NCBI RefSeq assembly: GCF_027409185.1
Contig: NC_084462.1
Span: forward strand, 23,225,577-23,289,576
Direction of reading: 5' to 3'
From: Cynocephalus volans
Lineage: Eukaryota; Chordata; Mammalia; Dermoptera; Cynocephalidae
Length of the DNA: 64,000 nucleotides
How positions within the stretch are numbered: the first letter of the stretch is position 1; the number at the start of each line of letters is the position of its first letter. Both the position numbers and the translations under genes were made by a program. Shown piece after piece: positions 37,595 through 49,310 of the stretch. The notes below the pieces were generated by a model that did not search any database, had not been told where the DNA came from, and saw nothing but the letters and a program-made list of their open reading frames with translations.

Positions 37595-37732
37595 GGGCCT
37601 GTGCCTTCCTGGCCTTGTTGCTGCATGCCCTGGAGATCCAGGATCTGAGGATGAAGCCCAGCCCCCCACAGTTCTCCGTGCAGTGGCCTTACTACGTCCT
37701 GGGCTTTGGCATCCTTCTGTTCATAGTGGCTG
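37595..37732 (+). CDS. TMEM225B: TMEM225B coding exon 3 (TM3-TM4)
   Basis: A 138-nt exon between CTGCAG and GTGAGT (37733). In phase it reads GACAFLALLLHALEIQDLRM, then KPSPPQFSVQWPYYVLGFGI and on to FIVAG. It completes helix 3 (about residues 109-131), gives a second short loop with Q-F-S-V-Q-W, and begins helix 4 (about 151-170). 138 is a multiple of three. The loop motif PSP-QFSVQWPYYVLGFGI matches what I recall of human TMEM225B. Confidence 0.88.
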
Positions 37733-37821
37733 GTGAGTGTCGTGGGGCTGGTTCCCCTCTCCCTGCCCTCTGTCTGGATTTAGGAGCCTCTCTAATGAGG
37801 TTCTCTCTATGGATTATCTAG

Positions 37822-37978
37822 AGCTGTGCTGTTCCAAACCGAAGCCACTAGCTACACATGGATATTTAACTTTAATAAATAAAAATGGAACGAAGTTAAA
37901 AATTCAGTTTTTCTCAACAACCACATGTATCTAGTGGCTATCATATTGGAGAGTGCAGATAGAGACATTTCCATCTTT
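37822..37978 (+). mobile_element. hAT-Charlie-type MITE
   Basis: GAGCTGTGCTGTTCCAAACCGAAGCCACTAGCTACACATGG at the left and CACATGTATCTAGTGGCTATCATATTGGA at the right. Same family as 19549-19757, with an internally shorter body. Confidence 0.7.
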
Positions 37979-39661
37979 GTAGAGAGTCTTCCTGGATAAC
38001 ACAGCTCTGGAGCCTCAACCCTACCCCCATCCTTGGCCTTCCTGTTCTTATCCTTCTTGACTTTAGAACCAAACTCTTCCAGGTTTTCATACTCTCCTTT
38101 ATACCATCCTGGTTTCTAAGGCTACTTATTCCTATCTCTGTCTTTATGCTGAAATCTGCAATCTTGTTCCTCACCCTACCGCCTTTATCTTTAAACACCA
38201 TCACCATCTAGATTCTTAATTCTATGTAATTTTGTCCCTTCTCTGGTCCTCTCCTTGCTATATTAACCTGATCCATGAATATATTCTAACTCAATTTTAT
38301 TATACATTGAATATATAAAAAGAATTTTTATAATATATCTAAAAGATACAAATAGTCAAGAATAATTAAACAAACACCCATATTTCCACCATATAGTTTA
38401 AGAACTAGTCATATTTTATCAAACCCATTGTTTGTGAGTTACACCATTATTTTACACTACTGAGAAAGAAAAATTGATGTCAAGTATAATTCTAAGATGC
38501 TTTAGCTTGTAAGACACATCCTTATTTCAGAGATGTTAAAATGTGGGGGAAAAAACTGGCTTCTCAAAATTAATGAAATGTGGTAGAACATAACCAGTAT
38601 CTTTGAACCACCCCAAACCCCCCATGGCTCTTCCTGATCTCATTCTCTTCTGTCCCCTCCAGAACCAATTATTGTGAAATTTGTGCTAATCACATTTACT
38701 ACACATGCATATATTCTTAAACAACATAATATTTAGTTTTTCATGCTTGAAACTGTATATAAATGTAATTAAACTGCATTTATTCTTCTGGAACTTGCTA
38801 TGTTGATCAACATTATATTCCTGAGATTCCTCTACATTAATAAGAGTAACTGAGGTTCATTCTGCCTTAAGGTTTTTGCTGCCTTAAGTAATTAGGCAAT
38901 TACATTTGCCTAATATTCTACAATTAATCTATTTTCCTGCCAATGGACATTGAGTGGTTTCCAGTTTTTTTTCCTATTACTAATGACATTGCTATGAATG
39001 TTCTTGTACATATATCCTATTGCATTTATGTGGGATGCTCTCTAAGATATGTCTAGGACTGGTATTGCTGAACTGAGGTTATATATATTTTCAGGTTTTC
39101 CAGAATGTGTCAAATAGATTTCCCAAGAGATTAGAACAATTTACACTCCTTCTGGCAGGGCAAAATAATTCCTGTAGGTCCACCTCCTTGTTGACACTTG
39201 AAATTGCCAGACTTTTTAGCTTTTGTCAATTTAATTGGTATAAGATGGTATCTTATGCTATTAGTTTGTATTTCCTTGATTATTAATCAGGTTGAACAAC
39301 TTTCTATATGCTTATTGGTCATTTGTGTTTCCTCTTCTAAGTAGTTCCTATTTAGTATTTTGCCTATTTTTTCATTTTTTTCAAATAGATTTGTAGGAGG
39401 TCTTTATTTTTTTTTAGATACTAATGCTTTATTAGTATTGGTGTTACAAATATTTTCTCCCAGTTTATGACTTGGTTTTTTTACTTCTTTTATGGGGTCT
39501 TTTAAGGAACAGAAATGGCTAATTTTACCATAGTTTAATTTATTGACATTTTCCTTTAAATGGTTTATATCTTTTGAGTATTACTTAAGAAATTTTTCCT
39601 TGATGAGGTCTTAAAGATATTTCCTTATATTATCTTCTAAACTTCTGTTGTTTGCCTTCTA

Positions 39662-39743
39662 CAAGGGTACTCCAAAAAGTTCATGGAAAGATTCATATTA
39701 TCTTTTAATTCTATTTTTTTACAAACTTTTTTGATGTTACGCA
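39662..39743 (-). mobile_element. Mariner-type MITE, copy A
   Basis: CAAGGGTACTCCAAAAAGTTCATGGAAA at the left and ACAAACTTTTTTGATGTTACGCA at the right form diverged inverted repeats. TA flanks both ends (39660-39661 and 39744-39745). It interrupts the antisense L1. It matches copies at 52507 and 60009. Confidence 0.8.
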
Positions 39744-42467
39744 TAACTCTTTAATCCATCTTGAATTGAGTTATGGTGTGAGGTAGGGATCACTTTCATT
39801 TTGCCTTTCAAATGAATATCCAGTTGTCATAGTACCATTTATTGACTAGTCTGTCTTTCCTGCACTGATCTTTAGTGCCATTTCTGTCATTAATCAAATT
39901 TCGTATTCCAGTAATCTGTCTATTTTAGTGTGTAAACCACACTTTCATAGTTACTGTAGCTTTATACTATGTTGATATTATATGTCTTGATATCTGGTAG
40001 GAAAAGTCCTCCCACTTGTTCTTATTTAAAATTATCTTAGTTATTCTTGGCCTTTTTTCCTGACTATATACATTTTAGAATAAGCTTATGACATTTCACA
40101 GAAAAAAAGTCTGTTGAAATTTGTTTGGAATTTTACCAAATGTGTGGTCAATTTAGGGAGCACTGACTCTTTTTTAAAGAAATAATATGATGTTTACACA
40201 TATTTTGGGTAGACAATCTTTATCATATTAAGAATGCTACTGCCTAGTTCCAGTTTGCAAACAGTTTTATTTTCTTTTTAATCATGAATGGATGTTAAAT
40301 TTTATTGGATGCTTTCCCTCCCATATATTGAGATAATTAGTTTTTCTCCTTTAACCTGTTAATATGGCAGATAACATTATTTCCAAATTTAAGCTTTACA
40401 TTTCTGGAAAAAACCCAACTTGTCCCTCATGTATTATCTTTTTTTGTTGTTGTTATTCACCTTTTTTCCTAACATTTTCTAATGACATCAGTCTTTCAGT
40501 TTTCTTTCTTGTATGGTCTTTGTCAGTTTTGATATTATAGTTTTACAAGCTTCATAAAATGAGTTGGGAGTGTGCTGTCTTGTTCTAATCTCTGAATTTA
40601 TATTTAGAATTATTTTGTTCTGTATATGCCTGCCTCTAAAAGAAGTACGGTGTTTCACGATTCAATTTCTTTAATGATTATACAACTATTCAGGTATTTT
40701 ATTTCTTCTTGAATCAATTTTGGTAAGTTATATATTTCTAGAAATTTATACATTTTATCTAAGTTTTAAAATTTATTGACATAAAGTTACTAAAAATGTT
40801 TTCTTTTTAAATTTTTAATTTGTGCTACATCTGTAGTTATATACTTCTTTTTTCATACTGAATTTTTTCTTTTTTTTATTACCAGTTTTGTCAGAGGTTT
40901 TACATTTTTTTAATCTTTTCAAAGGACCAGCTATAGTTTTGTTGAAACTTCATGTTTTGTTTCTTCTCTATTTAATTAATTTTTGCTCTTCTTCTGAACT
41001 TTCCTCCCTTGTACTTTTTTTGTGTTTATTCTGCTATTTTTTTCAACTTCTTAAATCAGGATTTAATTATTTCTTTTTTTCTAAATAGGCATTTTAAGCT
41101 TTAATTTCCCAGTAAGAATTGCTTTATCTACATCTCCCATTTTGATGTGTAATATTTTTGTTACTGTTCTGTTTCACATGTTTTCTAGTTTACTTTATGA
41201 TTTCTTCTTTGATCCATGAATATTTTAAAGTATACTTTTAAGTTTCCATATATAGAATTTTTATTGTATCTTTGTGTTAGTTATTCTAACTTAGTTCCAA
41301 TTTGCTGAAAGAACATGATCTATGTAATCTTATATTTTCAAATTTATTGAGATTTGCTTCATAGCCTAGCCTATGTTTTTTTAAATGTTTTTATAAATGT
41401 TTCATGTTAAACACACCTTTTATTATAAACATTAAATTGAGCTTGTTTGTTACGTTGTTTAAATCTTCAGTATCTCATTGATTTAGAATTGTTATATTTT
41501 ACTAGTAAATTGATCTTTTATCATTATGTAGTGATCCTTTTTATTTCTAGTAATGCTTTTTATCATGAAGGCTATTTTATCTGATATTACTATAGCTACC
41601 TCCACATTCTTTAGGTTAGTATTTTTCTATACTATCATTTTAATCTTTTATTTAAACTTTTCTCTGTCTTCATGTTTTTTTTTTTTTTGTCTTCATGTTT
41701 TGAATGTCTTATAAATAACTTATAACTGGATTTTTTGGATCTAGTCTTACAATCTTTGCCTTTTAACTGGAGCATTTAGTTGATTTATATTTATTGTGAC
41801 TACTGATATATTTATATTTGTATTTGTATTTTTTCTACCAACTTAATTTGTACTTTCAGTTTTTTCTGCTCTCTGCTCCTCCTCCACCTGGCTATGAATT
41901 GACTGAGTTTTACTTACACAATTTTTATTACAACTCCCCCCCCCCACCTTCTCCCATTAGTTTGGAAGTTATATGGTTTATTTTTATTGGTATAATAGTT
42001 ACTCTTGACATTAATGTGCTGAACAAGTTGGAAGTTAATCAATATATTTATTCTCTTTATAAATAATGAAAGAACTCCTCTCCCAACTTATATGCTATTT
42101 TTTTCTAATGCTTTTGTTTCTTCTTTTTTATTCTGTACGTTTGGCATTGCTATTATTATTTTATGTATTTAATATGTGTTTGTTTAAATTTACTCACATA
42201 TTTACCAATTTATTTGCTCACCATAACTTCTCAGACCTTCTAAGATAATTATCCTTCTGCCTGAAATACATCCTTTGTAATGTTTCTTAATGAGGATCCA
42301 TTAGAGATACACTCGAATTTTGTTTGTTTGAAATTTTCTTCATTTTTGATTATTAAAGTTAGTTTGTTGAACATACATTTTCAGGTTGACAGTTATTTTC
42401 TCAGTATTCAAGATATAATTCCTTTATTTTCCCACTTCCATTGTTGCTGTTAAGAAGTTGGCTCTGT

Positions 42468-42639
42468 AAAAGTGTCACTCTTTTTTTTTTTTTTTTTCCG
42501 TGACCGGCGCTCAGCCAGGGAGTGCACCGCTCATCCTTATATAGGATCTGAACCCGCGGCGGCGGGAGCGTCGCCGCGCTGCTAGCGCAGCACGCTACCG
42601 AGTGCGCCATGGGCTCAGCCCAAAGTGTCACTCTTTTTA
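42468..42639 (-). mobile_element. CYN-type SINE, GC-rich variant
   Basis: The body is about 42481-42621: T-run, CCGTGACCGGCGCTCAGCC, GGATCTGAACCCGCGG, a very GC-rich palindromic centre and GGGCTCAGCCC. The flank aaagtgtcactctttt is repeated at 42468 onward and 42622-42637, though the left copy merges with the tail. Confidence 0.92.
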
Positions 42640-43718
42640 AAGCAATCTTTCTTTTCTCTCAGATTTTCTTTGTTTTTTTGCAGGGTATGAATATTTGTGT
42701 TATGATTTGTTGTGTGCACATCACACACACAACAATCTGAGAAGTGGTGTCTTTCAGCATTTCTGGGACATTTTAATCTTCTCCCCATTTTCTTTTCTTT
42801 TCCATTTGTAGAACTATAGTAAGACATCTGTTAGATCTTGTTACTCCATCCTGCAAGTGTCTTCATTTCTCTTGCATATTTTTCATCTCTTTGTCTTTCT
42901 GTGCTGCATGTACATGTATCCTCTATTTTACCCATTCACTTTTTAGCTGTGTCTGATCTGATATGTAACCCACCCATTAAATTTTTGGTTTAATTAATCT
43001 ATTTTCATAACTAGAAGTGGTATTTTCCCATAAATATTGTAATTTTTAACACTCTCTTATTCCTTATATTTTTCATATATCCTCTAAATATATTTTTATT
43101 AGACCCGTGGAACATACTTATTTTACATTCTGTGTCTTATATATTTAATAACTGAATTATTTGCAGGTCTGAGTCTGTTTTCTTCCGTTTCTGCAAGCTC
43201 TTCCTGTGGTATCTTGTTTCCTGGTATTTTTGTGTGTCTTTTCACTGAATTCATTTTCCTTGAAATTTTATTTGTGGAAAGTCTTTGAGACCTGGATTTA
43301 AAGTGTTTTCTCCCTAAAGGATTTTCAGTTGCTTCTGCCTAGACCAGCCTAGGAGCACAAAACAAAACACATAGTATCGTGAATCTAGTTGCACATGCAC
43401 ATATGAGCCTATGTTCACAAATTCTCAGTCAATACAGGTAACCTAGAGGTTCCAAAATCATATGGCAGACTCTTATTAGATTCCCAATCTTGAGCAGGCC
43501 CTGGGCTTTTTCTCCTGTTTTCTGTTCCCTAATGGACAACAGAATGGAAGCTCAGGGTCACCTGGATTGGAAGGTAAAAGCTAATTGTATGCATGCTTAA
43601 CTCTCTAGATTTGTTTTCAGTTTAGTTTTGGCTTCTAAGAATATCTCACTTTGATACCAGCTTAGTGATGTATTTAAAAATGTTTTTATTTTTATTAAAT
43701 ATTTTTATATTTTTAAAT

Positions 43719-43807
43719 TTTCCTTGGCTAGCTGGTACAGAGATCAAACCCTGGGTCTTAGTGTTATCAGCACCATGCTCTAACCAACTGAGCTAATTGG
43801 CCAGCCC
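43719..43807 (-). mobile_element. CYN-type SINE, monomeric form
   Basis: CTTGGCTAGCTGGTACAGAGATCAAACCCTGGGTC followed by GTGTTATCAGCACCATGCTCTAACCAACTGAGCTAATTGGCCAGCCCC, the antisense of a tRNA-Ile-like unit. The tail is A/T mixed (about 43690-43719). Confidence 0.85.
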
Positions 43808-44323
43808 CCAAAATAAGTTTTTAAAGAAATATCTTATTTAGAATTTTTGCTGTTTTTAGTGGGAGAGTACCTACTCTGCTATAATGCTGAAAATAGAAGT
43901 TGTCTTTTATCTTCGTCTTAACCTTAATATAGCATTTATTATTTGCTCAAGATAGCTCCATTTGTTCTTATAAACATCAGTCATCTTTTTGCTTTGTTGA
44001 TCAGGGCATCAGGAGAACTGGGTTTTGTCTTGGACCTTCCTCTGTCTAAACCTTGTTTTTCTTACCTATTAATGGGTTAGGCAATTGCTGAGATGTCTTC
44101 CAGGCTGGCATGGTTCTGTGATTTTATCCATCTATTTGTATTTCTATCCTTCAACACATTCTGTTTGCCCTTCTTTATCTGTAGTATTCTAGGTCAGAGG
44201 GGAGAACAAGGGAGGGCAGTTCTGGAACCAGAGGGACTCCCATTAGGAGAAGGCATTATTTACCTTTCCGGCATGAAGCTCAACATTCTCTCTGAACTCA
44301 CCCAAGCTTTTGCTGTTACGTAG

Positions 44324-44496
44324 GTGTCATCTGCCTCTCTCAAGAAACAGCCTGCCCAAGCTGCCATTTGTTGCCCATTTCCAAGAGTATCGAGGAGGCC
44401 CAGGGGATCCCGTACCTGGAGAAGCTGGAGAGTTTTGGAGGAGAACTGAGCTCAATACGAAAGGAGACCCTGCTGAAGGAAGAAACTATTATCTAG
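44324..44496 (+). CDS. TMEM225B: TMEM225B terminal coding exon (C-terminal tail)
   Basis: After TACGTAG the frame carried from exon 3 reads GVICLSQETACPSCHLLPIS, is open throughout, and ends KEETII-stop at 44494-44496. It finishes helix 4 and gives a 50-residue cytoplasmic-type tail with a CPSCH cluster and many Glu/Lys. The four exons sum to 666 nt, exactly 222 codons (221 residues), and every junction keeps phase, which supports all splice sites. In the frame that starts at 44310 this region is read out of phase, so it is easily missed. The gene is separated from exon 3 by the 6.6-kb LINE-filled intron. AATAAA at 44741-44746 may be the poly(A) signal. Confidence 0.88.
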
Positions 44497-46136
44497 CCCA
44501 GGATATTGTCTCTCTGCCCTTCTTTGAGCTATGTGAGTGCATGCATGTAGGTGTTTGTAGCTCTCCCTGCTCTGCTAGTCTCTGCTGCCTTTGAGGACGT
44601 TTTTGAGTGTCACATCAACCCTCCACTTGCCCATACGCCTAGTGATTCTGTCTGGCTTGTATTTGAAATTTGGTAAAAGTTTTTTGAACTCTTCTGCTCT
44701 TCCTGAGTGATTTTTTTTTTTTTTTTTTGCAGGTATTTTCAATAAAAAAGGGCTACTCTGTTAATCCATACCTCAAAAACAGCCTGGAGGGCTGGAGGGG
44801 AAAGAGGAATATTACAAGATAATCAAGTAAAGTGGGATGTTGTAAAATGAAAACTGTAGAGCATATAAGCACAACAGAAGGTGTTTGAGTTGATGATGTT
44901 AAAAAGAAAATGTGATATCCCCATGTAAAAGTATGACTCAGTGCGGAAAACTTGTCTTAAATATGTATTTGGGGGAATGGTTGGGGATGGTTAAAGGTGA
45001 AAGCTTCCCCAAGACTGAGCTCCTGAGCCCAGTGAGTTGGTGCCTCTGGGGAAAGCACAGCCAAGTTAGCTAATCAACGTGTCACATTCCTTCCTTTCAC
45101 TAAGCCAGAGTTCTCTGGAGTTACCTCCAAAGTGCTCCTATTCACAGTCTTGCAGTGCTACAGCCTGGAGAGCACTCAGCCTCCTAGCTGGGATGGGCAC
45201 AGCTGGGAAGTACAAATGCTTGGGCCCTCCACTGGTTCCAAGACCTCCACAGGCTTCATACCCACCCTTCATCTCCAAGGCACTGTGTAGCGATGGCTCC
45301 CGACTTTTCTCTCTAAAGAATACATGTGTGGAAAAAAATCCTAGAACTTAAGCAGTGCAACTTCAAAAACAAGTGCAGGGAGCTGGGGATGTCTGTCTCC
45401 AGAGGGTACATGATGGACATGGCTAGAGTCAAGTGGGCTCTGTCATGACTGTTAAATAGTATTCCCTGAAGGTTTACCTCGTGTGGTGCACCATGGGGTA
45501 CACAGAGGTATCAGAATCCATCCCTGTTCTCTGGAGGCTGAAACCCAAGCAGAAGAGCGAAGATATATACACCTGAGAAACCAACAGCCACTAGGTATTT
45601 TAGTGAAATTTTCTGGAGTTTCTTATTACGTTTCTCTGCAAAAGATGTCTTGGAAGTTTCTTGTAGGGATATGGTAACTGCCTAGTTCTGAGTGTTCTGA
45701 CTTTTTCTTCTTAAAAAAACATAGGAACTATAATTGTCAGTGAAAATAGGAATGGAGAAAAACCTATGAACTCCAACTTATGTATTTTTGGCCCAAACCA
45801 TCCCCATCCAACAGAACCAGTATGGGAAGCTACAAGTGGGAGACTGGCATGGTGGCCACAGTGGGGGTGGATCAGAGAATATACAGGAGTTCTAGTGATG
45901 GCAAATTCCAAGTCTTTAGCAAATATTAGCCCTCAAATGCCTGCGAAAGTCTCACCTTGAGAGGGAATGGCTATAAATAGGATGCAGAACAAATGTGGGG
46001 GAACATGTGTGTTGGGGAAACACAGAAGGCATGGAAAGGGCATGGGGGCCCCCAAATGGAAAGGTTTAAGAAAGCACCACTTGTAAAAGAAAAGAGACCA
46101 CCTGGGAAGGCAAATGACAATATCCCTTGATAGCAA
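44497..46136. other. TMEM225B 3' UTR and intergenic DNA
   Basis: A possible poly(A) signal lies at 44741-44746, after a 20-base T-run. The rest has no gene I can support. Open frames at 45079-45351 and 45483-45677 have no domains. Confidence 0.5.
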
Positions 46137-46443
46137 TGTGCTGTGGATTGAATGTCCCCCAGAACTCATTAAGGCTTGGTGTTAAGACGGTAGTATTTGC
46201 AAATAAGTAAACATTTGAAGGCCATACGATAAACTAATAGATCTTCAGGGATGAGGGTGGATTAGGAAATGGGGCGGGTGGAGTGGCTAAGGTATGAGAA
46301 ATAACTCTGTGTGACTTTTTAGGTGATTTTTGCCCGGGCCAGATGCAACCATCCCAGAATCATAAGCCAAATAAACCTCTTTTCCTTACAAGTTACCCAG
46401 TCTCAGGTGTTTCTGTTATAGCGACACAAAATGGACTAAAACA
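46137..46443 (+). mobile_element. MaLR-type LTR
   Basis: Begins TGTGCTGTGGATTGAATGTCCC and ends TTCTGTTATAGCGACACAAAATGGACTAAAACA, with CAAATAAACCTCTTTTCCTTAC as the poly(A)-signal region. MST/MLT1 type, solo. Flanking 5-mers are not clearly duplicated. Confidence 0.8.
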
Positions 46444-46479
46444 ACAACCTAACAGAAACAGAAGAAAAGGATAAAAACA

Positions 46480-47065
46480 ACCAGTTCACAGAAAAAGAAA
46501 TACAAGTAGTTAATGATGTTAGGAACAACGATTGATTTCACTCATAATTAAGAAATGCAAACAAAAAAATTGGACACAGTTTATTTCACTTATCGGATTG
46601 GCAAAGATCAAAAAATTTGACCACACCTAGTGTTGATGAGATTGTGGGGAAAATGGATGTTATCTGCCACGTTTGGAGGGAATGGAAATCAGTGCAGCCT
46701 CTTTGCAGGATAATTTGGCAATAGCTGACAAAATTCAAAATGTGTATAACATTTAGACCCAGCAATTCCATGTGCAGGCATTCCTCCTTAATTTGCATAA
46801 ATAGGACAAAGAATTATGTATAACAATGTTCATTCCAAATTTCTGGTAAATCCCAATGTTGGAAATATACTAACTGTCCACGAATAACTTCATAAGTCAT
46901 GGGGAACAATGCAGTAGAATACTGTGCAGCTGGGAAAAAGGAATGAAGTGGGTCAATGTGTGAAGATGTGGAAAGATACCTTGTTTAGTGAATAAAAGCA
47001 AAGTGCAGAATAGAATATAGCATGGCTCTGTTTATGTAAAGAAAAGAGGATATGTAAAAAAAAAA
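46480..47065 (+). repeat. LINE-1 fragment, sense
   Basis: Degraded L1 ORF2 3' region: CTTATCGGATTGGCAAAGATCAAAA, GATGAGATTGTGGGGAAAATGGA, GCAATTCCATGTGCAGGCATTCCTCC, and GAATACTGTGCAGCTGGGAAAAAGGAATGAA, ending in an A-run at about 47056-47070. Broken, not coding. Confidence 0.75.
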
Positions 47066-47596
47066 AAAATTTATGGTTTGCCTATAAAGTTTCTGGAAAA
47101 ATTTCTGAAACCTTCTTCATGGCCTCGTCCTAATGTCTGATTCCTGGGCTTCCTTGTGTTTTCCTTGTTGGTTTCTATTCCTCCTCTCTGTCCAGCTTGA
47201 AGTCCATAGTCCCTCAATACAACGTTTCCCACCAGAGCCCTCATTCCCTCCCCCTCAGCATTCTCTCATAATCACTGCAATAAATCCCAATATTGGATCA
47301 ATTCAGCTGTTTGTTTTCTTCATTTCTGCCCCGAGATTGCACAGTTATGTGGATTGATGCCATCACTTCTTTCTGTTTTTGTTATTTTCAATCTTAACTG
47401 GATGCTCATTGTTGCTTGTCAATTTTTTCTTTTATCCTACAGTTTTTTCCTACATCATTCCTCAAAGCAAATATTTCAATTTTTACTCCATTATTTAAGT
47501 TCCACGCCCGTCACTGTCCTTACATTCTCAGCAGGTAACAGTACTGAGAAAAAAGGCCAGGAATGAACTCTTTAAACTCCTGTCTAGAACAACTTT
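47066..47596. other. Pyrimidine-rich non-coding DNA
   Basis: CT-rich sequence without a recognised repeat or gene. Confidence 0.4.
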
Positions 47597-47800
47597 AAAA
47601 TAATCTGTTTCAGGGATCAACAAGCTATACAGCCGTTGTGTTAAATCCAGCCCTGGCCATGAGCTAAAAACAGTTTTTACATTTTTAAAGGGCTGTAAAA
47701 ACAAACAATAATATGCGGCAGACTGTGTGCGTCCTGCAAAGCCTCAAATATTTCCTGTCTGGTCCTTTATAGAAAGAGTTTGCTGAGCTCTGACCTAGAC
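47597..47800 (+). repeat. hAT-like non-autonomous DNA transposon fragment
   Basis: CAGGGATCAACAAGCTATACAG at the left, and GCAAAGCCTCAAATATTTCCTGTCTGGTCCTTTATAGAAAGAGTTTGCTGAGCTCTGA at the right, in the pattern of the common GGTCGGCAAACT-ended mammalian hAT repeat. The subfamily is not assigned. Confidence 0.6.
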
Positions 47801-48515
47801 CATCACTCATTGCTGACTCTTTTCCCAATTCAGAGGAGCCCCTCTCTCTTCTCCAAGGCTGATCTGCAAACCTGTGATCTATCCAATCTCCTTCTGCCTT
47901 TTCCAGAATCCCTCTCCTCTGTGTCTTCTCTTTCTCTTCTGACCCCTCATGAGCTGAAGGACTGTATAGTTCCGTTTTCTAGGACAGATTGCCTGAGCCA
48001 ATCAGGCAGTTCCTCTTGGCCCTGAATGAGAAGGTTCAGTCTCATTCCTCTTGGATGTGAGTGCACTTTGGTGAACATGAGGCTATTTGACACTGTTTCC
48101 AAGATGGATTGATAACATAATTTGTAATATAAAAGAATTTGAGGCTCTGAGGGCCCAGCAAATACCTAACAAATATGTATGGACCCAAACTGAACAGAGA
48201 TGGGGGACAACACATCTTATATTGTGATTTATGCTGTTTTTTCTGTCATTATTTTTCTACCTTCCAAAGCCAACACAGCTTACAAACAATGCTATCTTCT
48301 TCCTTGGTTTTCATGTCCAGTCAGGAATAGTCAGAGAAATAAGATGTGAATCAGGAGATGCATTTCATGAAAGCCAAGGAAGAAAAGTTTTGGAAGGGAA
48401 TGGTGAAGAATGCCAATGCAACGGAGAGACAAGCAAGGTAAGGATCAAACAGTTTCCTGATTTTGATGATCGGTATGGAAACTGACACCTTCTGGAATAG
48501 CAGCTTCAACGTATT

Positions 48516-48677
48516 AATGGTGATAGCATTTTTTTTTTTTTTTGTGACTGCGCTCAGCCAGTGAGCGAACTGGCCATCCCTATATAGGATCCGAACCCTC
48601 GGCGGGAGCGCTGCTGCACTCCCAGCGCCGCACTCTCCCGAGTGAGCCACGGGGTCGGCCCAATGGCGATAGCATTT
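48516..48677 (-). mobile_element. CYN-type SINE, GC-rich variant
   Basis: The body is 48532-48661: T-run, GTGACTGCGCTCAGCCAGTGAGCG, GGATCCGAACCCTCGGCGGG, a GC-rich palindromic centre and GGGGTCGGCCC. Flanks aatggtgatagcattt (48516-48531) and aatggcgatagcattt (48662-48677) differ by one base. Confidence 0.92.
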
Positions 48678-48679
48678 GA

Positions 48680-49310
48680 TTGGGAAGTGTGTTAGGGGTT
48701 TCCAAGACCACCCCAGGTTCAATGATTTGCTAGAAGGACTCATAAAGTCATACTCATGGCTATAATTTATTACAGTGAAAGGACAAAAAGCACAGTTCAC
48801 AAAGGTAAAGGTGCAGGAGGTGAAGTCTGCAGGAACAAGGCACAGGTTTACAGTGCTCCACCAGGAGAGTCACACAGAGCATGCTGAATTCTCCCAGCAA
48901 CAAGTTGTAACAACACATGTGAAATGTTATCGACCAAGGAAGCTCTTAGAGACTAAACGTCTGAGGTTTTTTTTGGGAGCTGGGCATGACGGCATCCTCT
49001 GCCTACCATGTAGCAATATTCCAGACTTCTAGGAGGAAGCAGGTGTTCAGTATAAACGACATTGTTTGTATAAGCAATTTAGGCACAGTGAGCCACTGGC
49101 TCTAACTGTTAACAGATAGGGTGGTGGGAACACTTCCAAAATCCAAGTTTTAAGATGCCAGTCATGGGCCAACCTTGTATGCAGGCCTTCCAAGGGATAG
49201 TACTCAGGCTTGCTATGTTAACTGCTTTCTGCACAGGAGGGTTGAGGAGTAAGCATGGCTACCTTAGTTATTTTAGCTTAAAATTAAAATTAGGCTAGTA
49301 GTTCATGACT
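48680..49310 (-). mobile_element. Retroviral-type LTR remnant
   Basis: About 600 bases with CCAAGACCACCCCAGGTTCAATGATTTGCTAGAAGGACTC at the left and a central GGTTTTTTTTGGGAGCTGGGCATGACGGCATCCTCTGCC, phrases of a common old mammalian ERV LTR read in antisense. The ATAATTTATTACAGTGAAAGG segment fits an antisense poly(A) region. The family name is uncertain and no internal genes are seen. Confidence 0.6.

Larger units (their letters stand above)
38290..43340 (-). mobile_element. Old LINE-1, antisense, internally disrupted
   Basis: Some 5 kb of T-rich sequence reads as the reverse strand of a diverged L1, e.g. GTGTGAGGTAGGGATCACTTTCATTTTGCC, ATATCCAGTTGTCATAGTACCATTTATTGA and TACTGTAGCTTTATACTATGTTG. 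The strand-specific T richness, an absence of long frames and interruption by a mariner MITE (39662-39743) and a CYN SINE (42481-42621) show age. Borders are approximate and several L1 fragments may be joined. Confidence 0.7.
37733..44323 (+). other. TMEM225B: TMEM225B intron 3, filled by LINE-1 and SINEs
   Basis: The largest intron at 6.6 kb. It starts GTGAGT and ends TACGTAG. It is made mostly of a hAT MITE (37822-37978), an old antisense LINE-1 (about 38290-43340), two CYN SINEs and one mariner MITE, listed separately. Nothing coding was found between the repeats. Confidence 0.8.

Noticed and set aside
38290-43340. Several AT-rich, Phe/Leu-rich open frames
   Set aside because: They are translations of T-rich antisense LINE-1 DNA and not membrane-protein genes.
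44310-44594. 94-codon open frame covering the TMEM225B terminal exon
   Set aside because: It is in a different frame from the exon and starts inside the splice acceptor; the phase-consistent reading ends at 44496.
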